Below are positions 56,527-64,000 of a DNA stretch of 64,000 nt, piece by piece. The notes under the pieces were generated by a model. That model saw only the letters and a list, made by a program, of their open reading frames with translations. It was not told where the DNA came from and made no database searches. Origin of the DNA: Prosapia bicincta. Its lineage: Eukaryota; Arthropoda; Insecta; Hemiptera; Cercopidae. The stretch's first letter is position 1. Each line of letters opens with the position of its first letter. Location: assembly GCA_036971475.1 (NCBI GenBank), contig JBAIZL010000024.1, positions 1 to 64,000 of the forward strand. Reading direction: 5' to 3'. Made by a program: the position numbers and the translations under genes.

Positions 56527-57197
56527 AACAGTTGCTACGCAAAACCTTGGGCAAAACGTCATTGGATTATGAGGAAATGGAGACAATCTTATGTGATTGT
56601 GAAAGTATCATGAATTCTAGACCTTTGACATATTTATCTGAAACTTCTTCAGACCTAACTGCTATTACTCCAAATATGTTTTTACATGACTTAAAAGAAA
56701 TTGGAGTTCCAGATTGTGACCATGTAAATACAAAAAGTCTTAACAAGAGAGTACGTTATCGACAACACCTGAGAGAAGCATTGCGAAAAAGATTTAGGAT
56801 TGAGTATTTAGGACAATTAGCTTTAAAAAGTAAGAAAAACGGCAGACAGTTGAAAGTTGGAGAATTAGTACTGATTGAAGTTGAAAATAAAAAAAGAATT
56901 GATTGGCCAATAGGACTGATAGAAAAGACTATCATTAGTAGAGATGGAGTGTGTAGATTAGTGCAATTGAAGACTGCTTTTGGAAGTTTATTGAGACCAA
57001 TACAAAGACTATATCCTCTTGAAATGCAAGAAGAAACCATCCAAGAACAATTAAAAGAAAAGATTAAACCAAAAGTGACAAAAACCAATGAACATGAACT
57101 ACACCTGGAAGAAGATAATGTGACAAAAGAAAATAAAATTGTGACATATTCAAGAAGTGGCAGACAAATTAAGCTTCCACAAAAATTTGTTGATTAA
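56523..57197 (+). CDS. integrase C-terminal part in a second frame
   Basis: 224 codons open from an ATG that overlaps the upstream stop (ATGA). They carry the integrase tail: CESIMNSRPLTYLS, then the DUF5641-type region with RKRFRIEYLGQL, VGELVLIE, WPIGLIEK, and a basic C-terminus. In intact BEL/Pao elements this is continuous with the upstream polyprotein. The conserved glutamate motif (WWERL) lies in this frame but before the ATG, so neither frame alone has a full catalytic triad. The likeliest cause is a small deletion of a length not divisible by three just before 56500. Termination-reinitiation at ATGA is an alternative that would still leave integrase incomplete. Confidence 0.85.
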   Translation: MKQLLRKTLGKTSLDYEEMETILCDCESIMNSRPLTYLSETSSDLTAITPNMFLHDLKEIGVPDCDHVNTKSLNKRVRYRQHLREALRKRFRIEYLGQLALKSKKNGRQLKVGELVLIEVENKKRIDWPIGLIEKTIISRDGVCRLVQLKTAFGSLLRPIQRLYPLEMQEETIQEQLKEKIKPKVTKTNEHELHLEEDNVTKENKIVTYSRSGRQIKLPQKFVD

Positions 57198-57246
57198 TCT
57201 TTTAACAATATACTATTTTTTAATGTTTTGAGTTAAACCATAACTC

Positions 57247-57260
57247 AAAAGGTGGGAGTA
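57247..57260 (+). other. polypurine tract
   Basis: aaaaggtgggagta directly precedes the 3' LTR; purine-rich as expected for plus-strand priming. Confidence 0.7.
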
Positions 57261-57519
57261 TGTTGTGAATGCAATAATATAATACTCTATGACAATCCTC
57301 TATGAAAAAAAAGAAGAAAAAGAACATTATATAAATTAACAGATGATTTGTAATTGTTTTAGTTTTTTCTCAGTTCTTTGTTTAGAGTTTTGTTTTAAGA
57401 AAGATGTGAAGTAATAAATAGTGTTTAAATATGAAATAAGTTTTATTACCAGCATAATTATATAAATATGACGAGTGTTCCGCCTGTAGCGGCAGTGTCA
57501 AAAGTTTATAGAAACAACA
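57261..57519 (+). repeat. 3' LTR, 259 bp
   Basis: tgttgtgaatgcaataatat to tttatagaaacaaca; matches the 5' LTR outside the 72-base duplication. Confidence 0.95.
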
Positions 57520-57524
57520 CACCC

Positions 57525-57985
57525 CTATTAGTACGATACAATACATTTTATCTGTTGAGCTCTTGGTTTATTAACTTTCGAAAAAAAATAATTATAAGTC
57601 ACTCCAAACAAGATATTGTGGAAGGGTTTTTTCTAAAAGCTGTGCTGCTTGAACTAGTTATAAGAATCTCAATTCTAAAGACTTAAAAAACAGTTTTGAA
57701 ATTGTCATTTGTTTCACACATAGATCTTTATTTATTTTTATGAAGTATCGAAATATCAGTGACCAATTAAGTATTGGTGACATTTTGGAAAACATTTGGG
57801 GGGGGGGGGTAAATCCGTCATTGAGTTTTCACACATATAAAAATTTGTTTTTTACGAAATGATAAAGTAATAATTTTAAATTTTTTACTTACAATTATTA
57901 ATAGAGGGCAGCTGTCCTTTCTTGGCCCTCAAATTCCCTCTGCGAAGTTATATCGTTAAGTAAACAATATGGATTCATCAACTAT
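57525..57985. other. AT-rich spacer
   Basis: No gene; a G10 run lies at about 57799. Confidence 0.5.
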
Positions 57986-58980
57986 AGCCGGGTTTACACG
58001 ATGCCAATCGAAGAGACAATTGTCGGGGCCAGTTGTCTTGAGCCAGTTGCGTGTATGTCTGAGGCCAGTCCAATTGAATGAAAACTTGTTCACACGGCAA
58101 AACTATTGCCACGCCAGTTAGTGACGAAAAATGGCGGAGTTGCTTATCGTATGCTGTGTCTCGTGATGAATTGAAAGTAATGAGTGAGGATATTTGTCGG
58201 GAATTTATAGCTGAAGCTTGAGAAGTTCTCGAGGAAGAGTTAAATAAGAAGAGTCCACATCCAGATTTGGCACATTTCCGTTGTTTTTAGAACTCAATGT
58301 TAAATGTACTGCGAAATGACTTTATCTTTGCTTTTACTTCTGCTACACCGAATCCTTCAATGTTTAAATTTTCGATCATTGCAGCAAGTGCTGTCTCGCG
58401 AGCATTTCTGTCCTTATATAATTCTTCTCTTTGATCCCACAGGCACCTATGCTCCTTATATAATTCTTCTCTTTGATCCCACAGGCACCTATGCTCTTTA
58501 TATAATTCTTCTCTTTGATCCCACAAGCACCTATGCTCTTTATATAATTCTTCTCTTTGATCCCACAGACATCTATGCTCTTTATATAACTCCAAGAATT
58601 TTAAATTTAAGTCATCAATCCATTTAGGAGCCATACTTTTCCAATAAACAACAGAAAATTTTAAAATAAACAATTTAAACCCCATACGTAGCCGTCTCGA
58701 CTAACTATTGCAAACTGGCCCAAAACGAGAGATCTACTGCCCTGCAACGTTCACACGGCGCCAATTGTCTACACAACTGTCTTGATAGAGTGGTGGGAGG
58801 TGTCACTGCGCCCAGTCAATTGTCCTCAGTCTACTCCTGGAGACAATTGATTTTCAGGACAACTGGCAGGACAGTTGGCACGCCAATTGGCTAGAGGTGT
58901 TTACACGTAGCCAATAATTTAATGCCAGTAAGCTGTCCTCAGACAATTGTCTCCTCAACTGGCATCGTGTAAACCCGGCT
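57986..58980. mobile_element. PIF/Harbinger-like element, 995 bp
   Basis: Terminal inverted repeats agccgggtttacacgatgcc (57986) and the inverse of ggcatcgtgtaaacccggct (ending 58980) match over 20 bases. Flanking tat and taa approximate the 3-bp TWA-type target duplication of Harbinger. Subterminal caattgtc and ccagttg words recur in both orientations. Inside are a MADF frame on the minus strand and, near the left end on plus, a degenerate reading EVLEEELNKK resembling the transposase N-terminus. The catalytic part is gone. Confidence 0.75.
58287..58634 (-). CDS. MADF-domain protein with four 14-residue repeats
   Basis: From MAPKWIDDLNLKFLE the frame enters a MADF domain. The segment LYKEHRCLWDQREE then occurs four times in tandem (42-bp units in the DNA at about 58412-58590). 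The domain resumes as LYKDRNARETALAAMIEN, NIEGFGVAEVKAKIKSFRS and TFNIEF, then stop. A normal MADF domain has the first segment once, so the first helix has been amplified in frame. The protein also ends early, within the last MADF helix. The in-frame ATG at 58685 is less likely because it adds AT-rich sequence. Folding is doubtful; it may be a pseudogene of a non-autonomous Harbinger. Confidence 0.6.
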   Translation of the reverse strand: MAPKWIDDLNLKFLELYKEHRCLWDQREELYKEHRCLWDQREELYKEHRCLWDQREELYKEHRCLWDQREELYKDRNARETALAAMIENLNIEGFGVAEVKAKIKSFRSTFNIEF

Positions 58981-59892
58981 TAATACTGTACGCCCTTTGT
59001 ATGAAAGAGGTTGAAATATGTTATTTCAATTTAATACTTGGGCTGAGAGGATAGAAAACAATTGAGAAGAAAATAAAAACAAACAACATGCTGGAAATAT
59101 ACCAAAGTTATAATAAACTAGTGCTTGAAGTAAGGTGTATAATTAATTATATTTTAAACAATGTTCTTAGTGTAAAAATTAAAATCCACAATATTAGGAA
59201 CTACAATAACTTATTGAAATGGTATTTGTTCTTGAATAGTTGTTCAGGATTAAATACTAGTAGTTTTAAATTTAAACTTTAAATAGCCCACAACTTACAA
59301 CCCTAGATGAGCAGCTTATATACAAAAAGGTTTTGTGTATGTTTTTAAAAAGCAACCTTTTTACATCAATCGCTAATCTCTTAACTCTGTTATGACAGTT
59401 AATTTACTCTCTTATCAGGTTTTAGATTATAAGTAAAAAAGTGTCAACATTCAGATTGCACTTTATTATTAAAGACTACTTTCGCAGATATTTAGCTGTC
59501 AACTATAATTATAAGGGGAGTTTACGTTCCAATATTGATACATTCTAACGAAATACCGGAAGACGTTATTTATATATAGGCTGTCATTAAGTCTATGCTA
59601 ATCATTGTTTTAACAATACCGATATTTAAAATGGTCTAATTATTTTAAAATGTTTGTTTTTAAATTAGAGACAAATATTTGTATTTTAAAATATTGGAAA
59701 TAGTTCATTTTTTAAAACTAGACCCTAATCTTATTTTATTTTGTTATTTTTCTAGATCAATGATGCACATATCTTAGCTCGGTCTTTATGTGTATATTAG
59801 CTTATGATACACTTAATTTTATTGCATGGCTTATATATTGCAAGTATTCACTCGCCACTGTTTAGTCAGTGATTTTACTATAGCACTTAAAA
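58981..59892. other. AT-rich intergenic sequence
   Basis: No gene or repeat recognised. Confidence 0.5.
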
Positions 59893-60316
59893 CAGTGGCG
59901 GTTTAAGGGCGGCTTTGGGGCTCAGATCCCCTTCCAAAAAATCGAAAAGTAAATTATAAAATAACACTAAAAATGTAAAATAAAATGCCATTTCCGATGT
60001 CTGCGTTCGGTCGTTCGATTCCGATTTATATCTACTTATTAATTAGTGGAATTAGTTTACAACCGCATAACAATCACTTATAAATACGCCCACCCACAAT
60101 CTAATAAATAGATGTTTTGCATAGTAAATATATGGTATTCATGAGGCTAATTATTGATTGTGTAAAGTTACAGACCAGGCCTACAACTATTTCCCTCAGA
60201 TTGAAGGTGCTTAGAGTTTACACCATAGCTACCATATTTCCTAAATATTTTCCGGAAACACTTCTCCTCCCCTTTCCCACCAGCTCCCCCAAAATATTTA
60301 TCTGGATCCGCCCCTG
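59893..60316. mobile_element. hAT-like MITE
   Basis: Ends cagtggcgg (59893) and the inverse of ccgcccctg (ending 60316) agree with short hAT-type termini (CAGnGGCGG). Next to the right end is ccccaaaatatttatctgga inverted, a common hAT-MITE neighbour of that terminus. Flanks cttaaaac and cttataag are imperfect 8-base matches. No transposase is present. Confidence 0.45.
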
Positions 60317-61480
60317 CTTATAAGTACAGCTTTAATAAAAAAACTATTTAATATCAATAGAATATGTAAATTTCAAAAAACATAGAAGTGTAGTTTAAAG
60401 AAATGTTTACCAATGACCTAATATCTCAGTAGTTATAATGTAAAGCATCCACCAGACTCTGCGTTCTCCCAATGATATTACTTCACGGACCATAATCAGG
60501 ATTATGTCCCTACTGTAATGGGAGTTTGAATGCGATACATAAACCTTCATTCCATCTTTCCCTGCCCCCGTTAAAGAATTACTTTTACGTATTTGTATTA
60601 AGAAAAAAATACAAAATCCAAGATGGTATATGAATATTTAATGATGTCACATAAAGAATTCACCCTTTTAAATTCAAAATTCATTACAAAATGTACCTTT
60701 CAGAGAACCTAAAAATACAAAAATAAAACCCTATCAAAATTTCTTGTTCAGGCCAAACTTACTTGTCACATAAAACAAGTAAAACTTAAAAAATAAAAGC
60801 GTGATCTTAAGCGTTTTATGTTTTCTTAATTCTAAATGGTTAATTCTTAATGGTTTATTGGATTAAAATAAAGAATACTGGAATGTTCAGTAAATCTTTC
60901 TGTTTCTGAAATTGCAACGTAATTTGAACACATTTTCTGTGTTGAGGAAATTGTAAGCAGTTACGTGGTACTTTTATTACTAACAGTTCTTTCATAAATT
61001 TTGATTCGGCCAACTTCACATAAACTCCTAATACTTCATGCCTGTTAACCTTCACGTTTTAATAAGACGTAATAAATAACCCATTTCACTCAAGGGGAAT
61101 TGCACATTACGTAACAGGAATATATTACTACATAATGTAAAAACTTACCTTATGTAAACACGTGAACACAAAGCACTAGGACTTTGATGTAGAATAATAC
61201 ACCAATGAGGAAAACTAACACTAAATACATCTACGCGTTACGATTGTTGCATTTAACTCAAGGTCAAACGTAGACGCTATGCCTACGTCATTTCCCTTTC
61301 ATATTTCACTTGCGCCGGATTATATAACAATAAACTCAAATAATCAGTCAAAGTGAGGCGAAGAGAAGGAAATTGTTACAATAGCTTGAAGACATACTTC
61401 TTTAGTAAGAAGAAACTGAAATTCGAGCAACCATCCGACAGTGGACTCTGACGATAGTCCTCGGTATGAATCTGATGAAT
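60317..61480. other. AT-rich intergenic sequence
   Basis: Nothing convincing. A tRNA-like word (tatctcagtagttataatg) at about 60422 lacks a B box. Confidence 0.5.
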
Positions 61481-61843
61481 CAGGATGGGCAGTGGCTTGA
61501 GCCAAGTCTAAAATGCCCCATTCACGAGCACGTTGTGTTGGTTGGCCCCATCAAGCTCGAACGTGTATGGGGGTAGAATAAAGGTGGTGGAAGGGGCTCG
61601 ACTCCTCGACCACTCCAAAAGGTGCGATTCCTATGCGACGACTGTTACGACTACAGCCGCGCGGCTATGAAAAGTGACTCCTCGTTAGTAAGTAAACGTA
61701 ACTGTTTCCTAAGGAGCTTCTGGAGCCGTGCGACTGAGGCGACTCTGGTGAGACGGCAAATGCTGACATGAGCAGTGTAGTCGCACTGTCGTAGACACTG
61801 GAGTGTTTGTTTTCACTGTGTTCGAACATTTTATATCTTAAAC

Positions 61844-62002
61844 ATGGATGATTCCAAACTTATTGAGCTAGTGCGAGAACACCAATCTATTTATAACCCA
61901 AAGCACTGCCAATACAAAGATTTGAATGTCAGAGATAATGTATGGGATGAAATTGCGGCTGTAATGAAAATATCTGCTAAATTATTCACTTTTAATATAT
62001 AA
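61844..62002 (+). pseudogene. MADF-domain fragment
   Basis: 52 codons: MDDSKLIELVREHQSIYNPK, HCQYKDLNVRDNVWDEIAAV, MKISAKLFTFNI, stop. This is the N-terminal two-thirds of a MADF domain (L..LV..H..IY....YKD...R...W.EIA). The last helix is missing and the tail after MKIS is AT-rich, so the gene was truncated by deletion or continues through a splice I cannot see. It faces the transposase remnant. Confidence 0.6.
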
Positions 62003-62131
62003 ATTACAATATGATATTATTAATTTACACATAAATTATTCACATACAATAATACACAATAATACATACATAACAATCCCTAATAATATTGTTTATGTAT
62101 TCATAAGCTCAAAAATATAACATCTTGATTT

Positions 62132-62787
62132 TCAATCGTTTTTGTCTGTCCTGTTCACCTGGTTAATTTGCCAATATACGGATCCACTGCTACTGTTGAA
62201 GTAATCAGAAAAACCCTCCCGTACTTCAAAGCCATCAATGTTTCCAAATCCTCCACTACCACGGAAAGGAATCAAATTTTGTGTTGGTACTTGTTCTGAG
62301 TTGGAAACCTCAAAAAAAACATTGTTCATTTTCTTCAAAAAATTCTTTCCTTAACATATTGTGAAGACAACAAGCAGTCATTATTAAGCGGTCTGTAAAA
62401 CTGGATTAACAGCTATTGGGGTATAAAAAATACGAAAATTTGACTCAGTAGAGTGAAAGAATTTTCAGACACTCTTCTTGCACGTGAGAGTCTGTAGTTG
62501 CCACGAGCATCATTTCTTGGGAAAGGTTTCGTAATATGTGTTGACAATTTGAAAGCTTCGTCCCCTACTACTACGTAAGGTAGCAGTTTTTCTTCTATTT
62601 GTCTAGGGGGCGGATAAAACTGTTTAACCATTGTTTCATCTTTTATAAGATCTTTTATAGAATGTTCTAAAAACCCCTCTTCGCACTTGGCAAGATACAG
62701 TAGATTAGGCTTGGGTTTCTTGAGCTCGGCCAGTAATAACTCTTCTTCAAAGAGAAGATACTCAGCCAAAAATGATCTGTCGGCCAT
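62132..62787 (-). pseudogene. PIF/Harbinger transposase, C-terminal half with frame breaks
   Basis: From ATG 62787 the frame reads MADRSFLAEYLLFEEELLLA, an N-terminal segment. It is fused soon to PPPRQIEEKLLPYVVVGDEA F and then NYRLSRARRVSENSF. GDEAF contains an acidic catalytic residue of the Harbinger DDE domain, and YRLSRARR.SEN is its most conserved C-terminal motif. The frame stops at 62413. In other frames the family reading goes on with TACCLHNMLRKEFFEENEQ and, from 62338 to 62132, IPFRGSGGFGNIDGFEVREG and DYFNSSSGSVYWQ. The first and second catalytic regions are deleted and at least two frameshifts are present, so it is inactive. Confidence 0.8.
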
Positions 62788-63262
62788 GGCATTCCAAATG
62801 CAACTGTACTAGTCGCGCCATAAGAATTTAACTGAGCAACTCGGATCATCTGGGATTAATCGTGTGGCTAGAACCACACGGCTTTAGTTGTTACAGTCGT
62901 AGCATAGGTTGGTTTGACCAACCAGCCACACCACTCTTCCAACCGGTTCGAATGTGTGCGGGGAAAAATAGGGCTCGAACAACATGAGTTATTAGGACAA
63001 TACATTTTGTGCGGAGTTTATAAGTGTGTATCGTGTCCGCCCTGGTTTATTTTATGTGCCAATAGAGACTTGAGAAATAGTGCATATGAAGACTTGATTT
63101 AAAAATACAAATCAATATTATCACATGCCGACAAAAATTACGTTATAAAAAAAATAAATTCGATGACCATCATTTAGACTGTAACATACAAAAAATATAC
63201 AATGCAATGACGACAGAAACTGGCGCAGAAGCCATCCTCTGGTACTATGATTTATTAATATT

Positions 63263-63603
63263 TTTATTAGATCAAGACGATGTCCGTTCATGGACTACAG
63301 AACCCTGCACAATTGCAGAAGGTGAAGGATCAGGAGATGAAGTGCAATCACCCGAAGTCAGGATAAGCAATAGTTTTATTAGATCAAGACGATGTCCGTT
63401 CATGGACTACAGAACCCTGCACAATTGCAGAAGGTGAAGGATCAGGAGATGAAGTGCAATCACCCGAAGTCAGGATAAGCAATAGTTTTATTAGATCAAG
63501 ACGATGTCCGTTCATGGACTACAGAACCCTGCACAATTGCAGAAGGTGAAGGATCAGATCAGGAGATGAAGTGCAATCACCCGAAGTCAGGATACGCAAT
63601 AGT
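63263..63603. repeat. 112-bp tandem repeat, three copies
   Basis: Copies start at about 63263, 63375 and 63487, with words attagatcaagacgatgtcc and ggactacagaaccctgcaca. Copy three has a 5-base duplication (gatca). The unit is not a multiple of three, yet the first two copies read as open protein-like sequence (QDDVRSWTTEPCTIAEGEGS), suggesting an exon-derived duplication. The gene is unknown. Confidence 0.95.
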
Positions 63604-64000
63604 TTTATATTAACTACTTATAATTATTTTGGGACTAAAGAATTAAATAAAAAAAATGAAAAATAATGATTGTTAAGTGAATTTAGCGAGTCACATGCAG
63701 TTGGTACCTCCATGAACCTTGTCGAATTTACTCTTACAATGGAATGTGAGGAGATATTGGCGTCTAAGATATTGTAAGCAAAAAATGCCAAACAAAAAAT
63801 TCAAGTGATCAAAATAAAGTTAAACTAGATATTGTAGACTTAATTTTTCTAGATTAATTTGTACTGTATGCCTAGATTTTGATTAATATAAATTCAATTT
63901 CACTCTTGAAATCAAATTTGACTTTTTTATATTCCACATTGTGTGCTACAGAATCTGAGTATAGTTTAGAATATATTGCAAATTAAAGTTGTTTTAGAGT
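63604..64000. other. AT-rich sequence to the window end
   Basis: No feature recognised. Confidence 0.5.

Larger units (their letters stand above)
51471..57524 (+). mobile_element. BEL/Pao LTR retrotransposon, young insertion
   Basis: Five-base target duplications (caccc at 51471-51475 and 57520-57524) flank the element. LTRs begin tgttg and end caaca. Apart from a 72-base duplication confined to the 5' LTR, I see no difference between the two LTRs, so insertion was recent. A primer-binding site follows the 5' LTR and a purine tract (aaaaggtgggag) precedes the 3' LTR. Gag-pol is one long frame, broken in integrase. Confidence 0.95.
61490..62990. mobile_element. PIF/Harbinger-like element, decayed
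   Basis: Two inverted, imperfect segments, 61630-61667 (ctatgcgacgactgttacga) and 62875-62908 (inverse of tgttacagtcgtagcatagg), flank a MADF exon on plus and a broken transposase on minus that converge. Both outer parts are GC-richer. Exact ends and target duplication were not resolved, so the limits are approximate. Confidence 0.5.

Noticed and set aside
57468..57686. 72-codon frame at the end of the 3' LTR
   Set aside because: Starts in the LTR and runs into flanking DNA; chance.
60420..60500. tRNA-like A box
   Set aside because: No B box or cloverleaf partner.
62914..63102. 62-codon plus-strand frame
   Set aside because: Lies in the Harbinger subterminal region, with no domain.

Overview
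The window is eukaryotic, AT-rich and repeat-dominated. The transposon mix (BEL/Pao, Penelope-like, PIF/Harbinger with MADF partners, pogo/Tigger, hAT-like, a Mutator-like remnant), the MADF proteins, GT-AG introns and the recurring taggcct word fit an arthropod, most likely an insect. The exact order cannot be read from the sequence. No prokaryotic genes, rRNA or intact tRNA were seen.

Layout. 1-9218: about 73 copies of a 126-bp satellite, each with a HindIII site, an NheI site, two 7-bp-stem hairpins and a 25-codon ATG-to-TAA frame. 9220-11400: an odd junction and two Penelope-like element (PLE) remnants, one keeping only its GIY-YIG nuclease end between inverted terminal repeats. 11400-16750: mostly AT-rich, with a MITE-like inverted repeat, a tRNA-like SINE candidate and a Mutator-like transposase remnant. 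16760-21345: 22 copies of a 208/209-bp satellite in two mosaic variants. 23105-34518: 11.4 kb of GA-rich minisatellite, old and degenerate on the left, freshly homogenised (58-bp and 146-bp units) on the right. 34520-37400: unique AT-rich DNA plus a perfect 109-bp-arm palindrome, which is a PLE terminal-repeat copy with a 15-bp target duplication.

37403-40135 (minus): the one large host-like gene, a 910-residue protein with a lysine-rich N-terminus and two tandem copies of a module with PD-(D/E)XK-like D...QxK motifs. It resembles nuclease-like N-terminal domains of a lineage-expanded arthropod family and the QVKH signature of Cap4-type nucleases. It is the best candidate for undescribed biology here.

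41.9-48.1 kb: a decayed PIF/Harbinger transposase (plus) faces an apparently intact two-exon MADF-BESS gene (minus). Its 4.4-kb intron holds a foldback element and a pogo/Tigger derivative nested in the (TA)n centre of another hairpin. That pogo derivative keeps a short reading frame ending in a PCNA-binding (PIP) motif. 48.1-51.1 kb: Harbinger-like subterminal motifs and a pogo-like element carrying a 65-bp minisatellite. 51471-57524: a young BEL/Pao retrotransposon with target duplications and near-identical LTRs, whose integrase frame is broken. 57.9-63.6 kb: two more Harbinger remnants, both with the convergent transposase/MADF layout, a hAT-like MITE and a short tandem repeat.
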